Positions 8,039 through 15,036 of a stretch of DNA of 42,004 nt are shown here, in pieces. A program made the translations under genes and the position numbers. The DNA is taken from assembly GCF_003710815.1 (NCBI RefSeq), contig NZ_RHHP01000022.1, forward strand, positions 1 through 42,004, given 5' to 3'. Under the pieces are notes generated by a model, which saw only the letters and a list, made by a program, of their open reading frames with translations, had not been told where the DNA came from and did no database searches. The first letter of the stretch is position 1, and the number at the start of each line of letters is the position of its first letter. This DNA comes from Brevibacillus centrosporus. Lineage in GTDB: Bacteria > Bacillota > Bacilli > Brevibacillales > Brevibacillaceae.

Positions 8039-9739
8039 TTATGGCCGCACCGACAGGTAGTAGTGCTGAATTTCTTCCAGAGTTTTTTGGGAAGGCTGGA
8101 TGAATTCGCGATCCCAATCCTCTGGCGGTGAATCGACCGAAATCCCTTTTTCCTGAAGCAAGGCGTATAATTCCTGGTCCGCTTGGGAGGGAATCCACCA
8201 GGTGTAAATGGAGTTGGTCTTTTTGTTAAGCAGGGTGTCAAAGAAAAACTTCAAGTAATTCGCGACTGAGAGCGTGCCGTAGTTCACATCGTGCTCGGGG
8301 ACGGGGATCGGGTAGACCTTGGGATAGCTCAGTGGACCGTGATTGATGGAGATGCCGACAAATCCGATCGGGGGGATGTTGTTTCCGTAGCCAGGGATGG
8401 CAAAAGGCAAATCCCCAGCGAAATGAACCCGGATAATGACGGAATTGATGAACTGCTGCTCCAGCACATTTTCCCTTCTCCAAATCCCTAATTCGCGAGC
8501 GAGCTTGTCCCAATATACGATGGACGTATTGTGTGCCCGCCAAAAGACGGGAGCCAATTCCTCAAATGTTTTTTCAAATTCGTCTCCTGCTTTGTGAAAA
8601 GGATTGATGAGATCGTACCATTTGAAGCAGCCGTGCGTCTGGCGCCAGTTCTGGCAGATGGTGAGGAAGTCAATCATGCGCTGGATGCGGGGCTCAGGGC
8701 TGCTCTCCTTGTTGGCAAACAGGTGGGCTGCCTCAACGAGATCGGTGGTAAAGTTGCCGTTGACGAAGTCCCAATAGTTGGTGTGACCTTGTTCAAAGCG
8801 TTCATGGCTGACACGGAGACTTTCTATTTCCCAGTCTGCAAAGGTCGTGACGTCATTTCCAAAATAGAGCTCAATCGGCAAGAGTTCTCCGAAGAAGCTA
8901 AAGTGATAAGGGCTCGCCTGCTTAAACCAGGATTTGATGTATTCCAGACGAGCAGCAGGAGGGACGATGCTTGCCCTTTTGCAGAGTGTGGCCTCTTCCG
9001 TTGTGGCAGTGAATTCTCGCAGGGAGGAAGCTAGGGCTAAAAAGGGAGTGGGCGTAGTCAGAAATTCTGCCCCATTTTCATCGTTGTCGTACTGGACGAT
9101 GAGATGCGAGAGGACGGTCACTGCCTGCGGCGATGCTGCGAGCTGATTCCACGTGTGTTTGGCAGGGTCGCCGATCGCTCCAATGATCGTGATCGGGTTG
9201 GTCGCTTCGCCGCAAAGATAGAGCGCCCCTGAGTCCTGTACGACGATTCTGCTCGAACCGCGGACGTTGATGGTCGCTCCCGCTTCCACTGTCAGGCTTT
9301 GGCCGGGCAAAATGACCACATCGTCGGGTCCGAGGAGATAGGGCCCGTTTTGGGCGGACAGCGGTGAGGCGTTGATCATCGTTCCGGAAAAACGGGTGTA
9401 CTTGTCGACGAACAGCTGGTAGACGTGATCGGGATCTGTATCGGGACCCTCGGTGAGCCGAATAAAATAGACCCCATCGTTCTCGGGGAAGAACGGTAGA
9501 ATGAGCGGCGAACCTGGCGTCCACATCGCTTGCCCGCACTGGGTGCCGAAATTGTCGTAGACCGTGATGCAGGAGGCGGGATGAGTCAGATTGTTGATGT
9601 GGATTTCGATCGCATCTGTGGACGTAAGCTCGATCTGGTACCATTCGTCGTGCGGGTCCAGATTGGGTGATGGCTTGGTGATGCGTGTCTGTGTTTGCAG
9701 CGGGGTGGCAAGAGAAGGGATGGTCGAAGTGATACTCAT
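8039..9739 (-). CDS. Unknown protein with a PPC-like beta domain and beta-helix-like segment
   Basis: I do not recognise this 566-residue protein. No signal peptide or membrane segment is visible. Residues about 25-120 (DEWYQIELTSTDAIEIHI ... GVYFIRLTEGP) look like a jelly-roll of the kind found in pre-peptidase C-terminal (PPC) domains. Residues about 140-200 (VVILPGQSLTVEAGATINV, then SGALYLCGE and NPITIIG) resemble rungs of a right-handed beta helix. The rest is rich in Trp, Tyr and Phe and may be a separate globular domain. The start has an AGGAG ribosome binding site seven bases upstream. It is divergent from the TetR gene, which could regulate it. Function is open. Confidence 0.75.
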   Translation of the reverse strand: MSITSTIPSLATPLQTQTRITKPSPNLDPHDEWYQIELTSTDAIEIHINNLTHPASCITVYDNFGTQCGQAMWTPGSPLILPFFPENDGVYFIRLTEGPDTDPDHVYQLFVDKYTRFSGTMINASPLSAQNGPYLLGPDDVVILPGQSLTVEAGATINVRGSSRIVVQDSGALYLCGEATNPITIIGAIGDPAKHTWNQLAASPQAVTVLSHLIVQYDNDENGAEFLTTPTPFLALASSLREFTATTEEATLCKRASIVPPAARLEYIKSWFKQASPYHFSFFGELLPIELYFGNDVTTFADWEIESLRVSHERFEQGHTNYWDFVNGNFTTDLVEAAHLFANKESSPEPRIQRMIDFLTICQNWRQTHGCFKWYDLINPFHKAGDEFEKTFEELAPVFWRAHNTSIVYWDKLARELGIWRRENVLEQQFINSVIIRVHFAGDLPFAIPGYGNNIPPIGFVGISINHGPLSYPKVYPIPVPEHDVNYGTLSVANYLKFFFDTLLNKKTNSIYTWWIPSQADQELYALLQEKGISVDSPPEDWDREFIQPSQKTLEEIQHYYLSVRP

Positions 9740-9830
9740 CGGAATCTCCTATCGGATAAATGTTTTTGGAAGAAGCTGTATATTCAAAATATAGCGGAGG
9801 GAGTGAGGGTAAGACAAGCATTTGATTTTC

Positions 9831-9847
9831 TACTTTTGTCGAAAGTA
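9831..9847. promoter_or_regulatory. Candidate TetR operator
   Basis: TACTTTTGTCGAAAGTA is an inverted repeat with 6-bp arms (TACTTT / AAAGTA). It lies 40 bases upstream of the TetR start and just before a TATGAT (9851-9856) that could be a -10 box. The position between two divergent genes suits an autoregulatory operator. This is inferred from symmetry only. Confidence 0.45.
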
Positions 9848-9887
9848 AGGTATGATGAAAGAGAGATAAAGGGGGATGGACGTTCCG

Positions 9888-10475
9888 ATGAGTCATGATT
9901 TGCCATTAACAAAGGAAATGATATTGGACGCGGCAGAACAAGTGCTCAGGCGTTTTGGACCGGACAAGACCTCGGTTGTCGACATTGCCAAAGTGCTGCA
10001 GGTCAGTCACGGTACGTTATATCGACACTTTCCGAGCAAGGCTGCTTTGCGTGAGGCTGTCACACAAAGATGGCTCCAAGGCTGTATCAGCGCCCCGTTA
10101 GAGGAAATTGCAAGCGAGACGCAAGGGAGCGCGACAGAACGATTGTATCGGTGGCTAACCACTCTGCGAAACTCGAAAAAAGAGTACTTCACGACAGACG
10201 CTGAAATGTTTGCCATGTACGCTTCTGAAACCGAGGGATCGGTAGAGATGGTCAAAGAGCACGCCGAGCATTTGGTCCAGCAGATTGCCGGGATCGTCGA
10301 GCAAGGGATTCAATCGAAGGAATTGAAACCGGGTAACCCGGAAACGATAGCAAGAGCCATTTTCCTCGCAACGTCGAGGTTTCATCATCCCGCTCATGCC
10401 CAGCATTGGCTGGCGGACGAGGAAGAAGGTGACTTTCAATTAGTCTGGGAGCTGCTCTTGAGAGGGCTCGTATAG
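9888..10475 (+). CDS. TetR/AcrR family transcriptional regulator
   Basis: The N-terminal 50 residues hold the TetR helix-turn-helix (AAEQVLRRFG ... VVDIAKVLQVSHGTLYRHF ... LREAV), and the remaining 130 form the variable helical ligand-binding and dimer domain. I prefer the ATG at 9888 (MSHDLPLTKEM, 195 aa): the upstream ATG at 9876 directly abuts the GGGGG motif, leaving no spacing, whereas 9888 is 12 bases from it. Such proteins repress nearby genes until a small ligand binds. Candidate targets are its own promoter, the divergent 566-aa gene and possibly the downstream SDR gene. A terminator follows the gene, so it is probably monocistronic. Confidence 0.9.
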   Translation: MSHDLPLTKEMILDAAEQVLRRFGPDKTSVVDIAKVLQVSHGTLYRHFPSKAALREAVTQRWLQGCISAPLEEIASETQGSATERLYRWLTTLRNSKKEYFTTDAEMFAMYASETEGSVEMVKEHAEHLVQQIAGIVEQGIQSKELKPGNPETIARAIFLATSRFHHPAHAQHWLADEEEGDFQLVWELLLRGLV

Positions 10476-10484
10476 CATATAGGC

Positions 10485-10520
10485 AAAAACCTTTCTGATC
10501 ACGGCGCAGAGAGGTTTTTT
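10485..10520 (+). terminator. Terminator after the TetR gene
   Basis: AAAAACCTTTCT (10485-10496) pairs with AGAGAGGTTTTT, with one mismatch, around an 11-base loop, and ends in a run of seven T. Confidence 0.75.
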
Positions 10521-10536
10521 TGTATGCAAACCCATT

Positions 10537-10593
10537 CAAATGACAAAAAACTAAATCTGTCATTTGACAGTTGTTGAGTTGGGCCACTATAAT
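10537..10593 (+). promoter_or_regulatory. Promoter of the SDR gene with overlapping palindromic operator
   Basis: TTGACA (10564-10569) and TATAAT (10588-10593) are perfect sigma-A boxes with 18 bases between them. The perfect palindrome CTGTCATTTGACAG (10557-10570) covers the -35 box. A further half site CAAATGACA (10537-10545) forms an inverted repeat with TGTCATTTG (10558-10566). The palindrome resembles those in front of the MarR gene at 12092-12163, so MarR repression is likely. Confidence 0.75.
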
Positions 10594-10691
10594 ACAAGCA
10601 AGTTGATCGGCATGCCACCTAAACGGAGCAAGCGGGATATGAAGAGACGATGTGTACGATTCACCATTTTAGAAAACAGGTGGGATACGTC

Positions 10692-11435
10692 ATGGAGAAA
10701 AAGCTGGTCGGTAAAGTTGCTTTGGTAACGGGAGCATCGCGAGGGATCGGGAAGAAAATAGCGATAGAGCTTGCTGGACAAGGGGCGAAGGTAGTCGTGA
10801 ACTACGCTGCCAGTTCTGGAAAAGCGGAGGAAGTCGTAGCTGAAATCAGGGAACAGGGTGGAGAGGCGACTGCGATTCAGGCGGACATCAGCCAGGTTGC
10901 GCAGGTGGAAAGCTTGTTCCAAAAGACGCTGGAGACGTACGGCCAGGTAGATATTCTCGTCAACAATGCAGGCATTATGATGACGAAGCCAATCACAAGC
11001 ATGACAGAGGCTGATTTTGACAAGCAGTTCGCCATCAACGTCAAAGGGACCTACTTCGCTTGCCAGCAGGCTGCCCTCCATATGAACGAGCAGGGGCGAA
11101 TCATCAACTTCTCTACTTCTGTCGCAGGGCAGATGTTTCCTGGGTACAGTGCGTACGCTGCGACCAAAGGAGCCGTCGAACAGATTACGCGCCAGCTGGC
11201 TAAAGAATTTGGACCAAAAGGCATTACAATCAATGCGGTTTCCCCAGGACCTGTGAACACAGAGCTGTTTACCGCTGAGAAAACAGAAGAGGAAGCGCAG
11301 CGGATTGGCAGCATGAATGCGATGGGCAGAATCGGTGAGCCCGAAGACATCTCACGCGTGGTCCTGTTTCTGGCAAGCCCCGAGTCGCAATGGGTCACTG
11401 GACAGACTCTACGTGTAAACGGCGGATTTATCTAA
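10692..11435 (+). CDS. Short-chain dehydrogenase/reductase (FabG-like SDR)
   Basis: This classical SDR (247 aa from the ATG at 10692) has the cofactor motif TGASRGIG (13-20), the NNAG motif (91-94) and the catalytic Ser143, Tyr155 and Lys159 (YSAYAATK). The full Rossmann-fold length and the C-terminal TGQTLRVNGGF signature are present. It should oxidise or reduce an alcohol/carbonyl with NAD(P)H; the substrate cannot be read from sequence, and FabG-like proteins include many xenobiotic carbonyl reductases. The ATG at 10692 has a purine-rich AGGTGGGA site in front of it, while the longer frame from 10650 does not. A MarR-type operator on its promoter suggests induction by a reactive or aromatic compound. 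Confidence 0.9.
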   Translation: MEKKLVGKVALVTGASRGIGKKIAIELAGQGAKVVVNYAASSGKAEEVVAEIREQGGEATAIQADISQVAQVESLFQKTLETYGQVDILVNNAGIMMTKPITSMTEADFDKQFAINVKGTYFACQQAALHMNEQGRIINFSTSVAGQMFPGYSAYAATKGAVEQITRQLAKEFGPKGITINAVSPGPVNTELFTAEKTEEEAQRIGSMNAMGRIGEPEDISRVVLFLASPESQWVTGQTLRVNGGFI

Positions 11436-11619
11436 GAGAGACGAAGAAAGGGAGCTGCATGAGAGCAGTTCCCTTTTTGCGATTGGAGTGATAGTAGCTG
11501 CCAGCCTTTCCGTTTTCGTCTCTGATTTCAGGAGTCCAAGCAGGAAAAAAGAAAAGCAGCAAAAGGAGAGCGAAGAGACTGAGCATAAACAGCGAGCGCT
11601 TCTTCTTGATTTTGGCCAT
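11428..11619 (-). pseudogene. N-terminal remnant of an alpha/beta hydrolase-like exported protein
   Basis: A 63-codon frame starts three bases after the MarR stop codon. It encodes a positively charged start and a hydrophobic helix (LSLFALLLLLFFF), followed by PAWTPEIRDENGKA. That opening resembles membrane-anchored alpha/beta hydrolases of the proline-iminopeptidase type found in bacilli. The similarity ends after about 40 residues, and the rest of the frame reads backwards through the SDR terminator hairpin. I infer that the 3' part of a MarR-linked hydrolase gene was deleted. A short genuine membrane peptide is the alternative. Confidence 0.45.
11447..11476 (+). terminator. Terminator after the SDR gene
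   Basis: A 12-bp stem (11447-11458 with 11465-11476, one G-T pair) with a 6-base loop ends in five T. It lies inside the minus-strand remnant frame at 11428-11619. Confidence 0.8.
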
Positions 11620-11621
11620 CG

Positions 11622-12056
11622 CTACTCGGTATGAAAAACTTTGGCTTGCAGCACGTCCAAAGCTTGCTCTATCGTTTTCAGATCTCCTTCGGAAGCTCCC
11701 TGAAGCCGATGGAAAAAACGTGCCTCAATTCGTGCAAAGGCTTCGTCCATCATGGCTTTGCCCTCTGGGGTCAGGCGTATGGATTGCTTGCGCTGATCCT
11801 GGGCGTCCGTCGATTTTTCGCACAGGCCTTTTTCCGTCAGCTTGCGGATTTCGCGGCTCGTATTGGGCATGGACATATGCTGGCAGTCGCTGATCTCACT
11901 GAGGGTGACGGGCTGCTGGACAGCTATATACTCCAAGATGCTGTATTGGACAGGGGTAATGTCGGCGGGTTTCAAATCCTTGGTCATCTCGTGCTTTACT
12001 TGGTGGACCGCTGTAGTGAAGGCTACGAATTTTTGAAAGAAAGCCGTTTTGTCCAT
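11622..12056 (-). CDS. MarR family transcriptional regulator
   Basis: This 144-residue protein has the MarR layout: N-terminal dimer helices, a winged helix-turn-helix in the middle (VTLSEISDCQHMSMPNTSR, then REIRKLTEKGLCEKSTDAQD with the wing QRKQSIRLT) and a C-terminal helix. The ATG at 12056 follows AGAGGTGATC. It is divergent from the quinone reductase gene, with three palindromes in the 122 bases between them. Such regulators usually repress themselves and a neighbouring detoxification gene until a phenolic, quinone or oxidant inactivates them. The same palindrome type at the SDR promoter extends the likely regulon. No cysteine is positioned in an obvious redox-switch context apart from those near the HTH (SDCQHMS, GLCEKS). 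Confidence 0.9.
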   Translation of the reverse strand: MDKTAFFQKFVAFTTAVHQVKHEMTKDLKPADITPVQYSILEYIAVQQPVTLSEISDCQHMSMPNTSREIRKLTEKGLCEKSTDAQDQRKQSIRLTPEGKAMMDEAFARIEARFFHRLQGASEGDLKTIEQALDVLQAKVFHTE

Positions 12057-12091
12057 AAAGAGATCACCTCTTATCGTTACGATAGCAAATT

Positions 12092-12163
12092 AGTTGTCAT
12101 TTAACAATTATCATTTGACAACTATATTTGTTGCGTGTTACCTTTTTGTTATCAAATGATAAC
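12092..12163. promoter_or_regulatory. Cluster of three MarR-type palindromic operators
   Basis: Two 14-bp near-palindromes lie side by side, TTGTCATTTAACAA (12094-12107) and TTATCATTTGACAA (12108-12121), each with one mismatch. A perfect 16-bp palindrome GTTATCAAATGATAAC follows at 12148-12163. Outer arms AGTTGTCA (12092-12099) and TGACAACT (12116-12123) also pair. They fill the space between the divergent MarR and reductase genes. Confidence 0.7.
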
Positions 12164-12178
12164 TAACGAGGTGTTGAG

Positions 12179-12766
12179 ATGAAACTGCTCGTGATCTATA
12201 CTCATCCGAACCATCAGAGTCTTAGCTTTGCTTTTTTGCAAAAGGTCGTGCAGGGGAGCGAGGAAAACCCCCTGATCCAGGAGGTGCAGGTACTCGATCT
12301 CTACGAGGAAGGCTTTGATCCCGTTCTCGTCTTCCATGAACAGAAGCGCAGGCGGGATATGCATAGTGATCCCCGGCTGGAGCGATATCGCAATCAGATT
12401 ACGTGGGCTGATAAGATCGTACTGGTGTATCCGATCTGGTGGGGACGCCCGCCTGCCATGCTTCTCGGGTACATCGACCAGATGTTTGCATCGGAGTTTG
12501 CTTACCGCGATAAAAAGGGACTGTTTCCAGAGGGGTTGCTCACGGGAAAGTCGGTTGTCTGCATATCCACGATGAAGGGCCCTACGCATTACCCGCTCCT
12601 TTGGCTCAATAATGCGCATAAAGTGTTGATGAAGAGAGCCTTGTTTCAATTTGTAGGTATGAAAAAAGTGAAATTTTTTGAGTTTGGCAATATGGAGAGC
12701 TCAAAGGGTCGGCATCAGGAGAAGCTGGAGCGGGTTTATCGCTATTTTAAGCAGGTAGCGCAGTAA
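12179..12766 (+). CDS. Flavodoxin-fold NAD(P)H quinone oxidoreductase (YwrO/KefF/MdaB type)
   Basis: This 195-residue protein opens with the flavodoxin-like strand MKLLVIYTHPNHQSLS, in which the P-loop-like turn binds the FMN/FAD phosphate. It has the diagnostic VYPIWWGRPPAML segment (about 83-95) that packs on the flavin ring and supports a two-electron transfer to quinones. The length is normal for the family. GAGG sits seven bases before the ATG at 12179. The enzyme is expected to be cytosolic and to reduce quinones or similar electrophiles without forming semiquinone radicals. Its divergent MarR gene and shared operators point to induction by such compounds. Confidence 0.88.
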   Translation: MKLLVIYTHPNHQSLSFAFLQKVVQGSEENPLIQEVQVLDLYEEGFDPVLVFHEQKRRRDMHSDPRLERYRNQITWADKIVLVYPIWWGRPPAMLLGYIDQMFASEFAYRDKKGLFPEGLLTGKSVVCISTMKGPTHYPLLWLNNAHKVLMKRALFQFVGMKKVKFFEFGNMESSKGRHQEKLERVYRYFKQVAQ

Positions 12767-12795
12767 CCAAGCAGCCTGCTAGCCACCAAAAGAGC

Positions 12796-12831
12796 AAAGC
12801 TTCCCACGAGAAATAGCAGGGAAGCTTTTTT
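12796..12831. terminator. Terminator between quinone reductase and PEP-mutase-like genes
   Basis: AAAGCTTCCC (12796-12805) pairs with GGGAAGCTTT (12819-12828) and is followed by further T. It may also act on the convergent gene ending at 12854. Confidence 0.75.
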
Positions 12832-12853
12832 CAGGAAATCAGAAGCTTGCAGG

Positions 12854-13624
12854 CTATGATTGAAACAACGAAGAGGTGTCTGTGGATTGGTACAACTGCC
12901 CGGCACTGCTTTCCAGGAATGCGACCGTTTTATCATACAGGAAATTGCCAAAGCTCAGTCTTTTTATGCCCCACTCCCCAAGCAGCTTGCCGTCCGTAAG
13001 ACCTGGCAGCGAAAGGACATTGAGAGGTGCGGCTACTTGAGCAGCAATCGTGCGGATGTCTGTTTCCTCCTTTACCCCTGGAACGAAGATTCCACTCGCG
13101 CCGCACTCTACATACACCTTTGCCCGCTCAATCGTTTCCTGCAGCGGAGCTTCTTTCTGAAAATAGGTATCGATCCGTGCATTGATATAGAAATCGGCAA
13201 AACCGTTGTGGTCGAGCGCCGTCCTGATCTGGCCCAGCAGTTCGCCATGCTGGGCTATGTCACGCATGCCAGTGCTTCTCTTGAGTGAATCCTCCAGATT
13301 GATGCCAGCGACTCCTGTTTCTGCTGTACGCAATACATGCTCGATGATCGTCGCAGCATCTTCCCCGTAACCAGACTCGATATCGGCGGAAACGGGTATG
13401 CTTACTTGCTCGACGATTCGCTTGATGACGGCTAGATGCAGGTCAAAATCGATCTTTTCCCCATCGCAATAGCCAAGAGAGTGTGCAATTCCCCAGCTTG
13501 TCGTACCGATTGCTCGAAATCCACCCTTTTCCAAGGCGCGTGCAGAGGGAACATCCCTGGCATTTCCGAGAAACAGCAGTTCGTTTGCTTGATGCAGAGC
13601 TTGAAATTGTTCAATGACTGTCAT
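12854..13624 (-). CDS. Isocitrate lyase/PEP mutase superfamily enzyme
   Basis: The protein (256 aa from the ATG at 13624) follows the (beta/alpha)8 pattern of the PEP mutase/isocitrate lyase superfamily: NARDVPSARALEKGGFRAIGT, the VSADIESGYG metal-binding segment with Asp and Glu, GINLEDS and INARIDTYF. The superfamily cleaves or forms C-C or P-C bonds next to a carboxylate, using Mg2+. This subfamily lacks the KKCGH catalytic-loop motif of true isocitrate lyase, so the substrate is unknown; 2-methylisocitrate-type or oxaloacetate-type lyases are the nearest options. The start at 13624 has GGGAG eight bases upstream, better than the GTG nine bases further out. It is 35 bases from the upstream MFS gene on the same strand and may share its transcript. 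Confidence 0.85.
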   Translation of the reverse strand: MTVIEQFQALHQANELLFLGNARDVPSARALEKGGFRAIGTTSWGIAHSLGYCDGEKIDFDLHLAVIKRIVEQVSIPVSADIESGYGEDAATIIEHVLRTAETGVAGINLEDSLKRSTGMRDIAQHGELLGQIRTALDHNGFADFYINARIDTYFQKEAPLQETIERAKVYVECGASGIFVPGVKEETDIRTIAAQVAAPLNVLSLPGLTDGKLLGEWGIKRLSFGNFLYDKTVAFLESSAGQLYQSTDTSSLFQS

Positions 13625-13658
13625 GAGTAACACTCCCTTTTGGATGAATGGGATCGTT

Positions 13659-14918
13659 TTAGCTTTTCGTCAGCTCTATACTGCAGCTTGCCTGATTCGT
13701 ACGGGACTGACCGAGGCGCAGCTCCCACAGCTGTTGTCCGCGATGGAAAAACGGATAGGCGATAAAGGTCAGCAGCATGAGAATCGCGAAGATAAGCGGG
13801 CCTTGCCCGAAGCCCAATGAGTGAAGCAAAATTCCTCCGAACCAGGCACTGGCGCTCTGCCCGATGAAGGCAAACCCGCTTGCCCCATAATAGGTTCCGC
13901 GCAAATGGCTGGGAGCGATCTCTCCAATCAGCACATCGCCAATCACAAAGCTCAGAATCTCTCCGGCAGTAAATACGACCATCGAGAAAGCGAGCAGCAC
14001 CAGGGTCTCAAACACCCCGAATCCGAACAGACCCAGACCGAACAGCAGACATCCTGCCTTCAGGGACGTCAGGGAAGAATAGCGTTTCATCAGCTTGGCC
14101 AGCGGATATTGCAGAATCACGACAGAGAGCGTGTTGATGATAAATAAAAACGAGTAGGCTTCAATCCGATCATGGCCGATGTATTGGGAAAGTGTCGTAT
14201 CGAGGTGAGAATAAGCGCCAGCAAGAAAGACGTTTCCCAAAAGAAAGTAGAGAAACACTTTATCGCTGAAAACGACCCGGACCATCTCCTGCATAGGTGT
14301 GGCCTTCGACTTTTCCTGCAGCCCTTGGCGGAACAACAGCATCAAGACAACAAGGGCGATCGCATAAAAGGCAAAGATAGCAGCACTGATGTAAAACGGC
14401 ACGAGCGAGGACGTACTGCCCGCACCCAGCTTCAGTCCGAGAAGAGGACCGATGGCACCGCCGATGTTGATGGCAAAATACCGGGCCTGAAAAGCGTCTG
14501 TACGTCTTTCGGGAGGGGTAACATCTGCCAGGAGAGCTCGCGCTGTCGGTTCGAAGATGCTCCGGCATAGTCCATTTAGCGAGCTCATCAGAAAGAACTG
14601 CCACGTCTCATTCGCATAGGCAAAGCCTAGCAAGGTGAGGCTCCAGGCTGCCATAGAGGCGATCATCACAGGGTAACGTCCCAGTCGATCCGATAAAGCT
14701 CCACCGACGAAGCTGCAAAGTGTCCCGACCAAAAAGCTCGCTGCCAGAATTGCCCCTACGGTGGCTGGATCAATTCCTTTTCCCTTTCCCAAGTAGATGC
14801 CCAGGAATGGTATGGTCATAAAAAAGCCTGTACGTGACAGGAAGGTTCCGATAATTACGCCCCACGCGACGGGATGAAAGTGAGCCATCGTCCGGAGCTT
14901 TTGCCAAATGCCATTCAA
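13659..14918 (-). CDS. Major facilitator superfamily transporter, probable efflux pump
   Basis: About 12 hydrophobic helices are visible, with the MFS motif A between helices 2 and 3 (GGALSDRLGRYPVM) and a long central loop around KSKATPMQEMVRV. It is a plasma-membrane proton-coupled carrier; substrate not evident. I place the start at the TTG at 14918 (419 aa), which has GAGGGGGAG six bases upstream. The frame extends to a TTG at 14975 without a site. It is divergent from an SgrR-like regulator gene. In Escherichia coli SgrR activates the sugar efflux MFS gene setA, so export of a sugar or related metabolite under control of that regulator is a reasonable inference. Confidence 0.88.
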   Translation of the reverse strand: MNGIWQKLRTMAHFHPVAWGVIIGTFLSRTGFFMTIPFLGIYLGKGKGIDPATVGAILAASFLVGTLCSFVGGALSDRLGRYPVMIASMAAWSLTLLGFAYANETWQFFLMSSLNGLCRSIFEPTARALLADVTPPERRTDAFQARYFAINIGGAIGPLLGLKLGAGSTSSLVPFYISAAIFAFYAIALVVLMLLFRQGLQEKSKATPMQEMVRVVFSDKVFLYFLLGNVFLAGAYSHLDTTLSQYIGHDRIEAYSFLFIINTLSVVILQYPLAKLMKRYSSLTSLKAGCLLFGLGLFGFGVFETLVLLAFSMVVFTAGEILSFVIGDVLIGEIAPSHLRGTYYGASGFAFIGQSASAWFGGILLHSLGFGQGPLIFAILMLLTFIAYPFFHRGQQLWELRLGQSRTNQASCSIELTKS

Positions 14919-15036
14919 TTGTGTCTCCCCCTCAGGTATGGTCTTTGTACCTTTGAGTATATCTATCTTGAACAAGAGAAAAAGGGTATGATTTGAAGGA
15001 GATCGTTCACCTTTTTTCCATGAAATGAGGGTTCGT

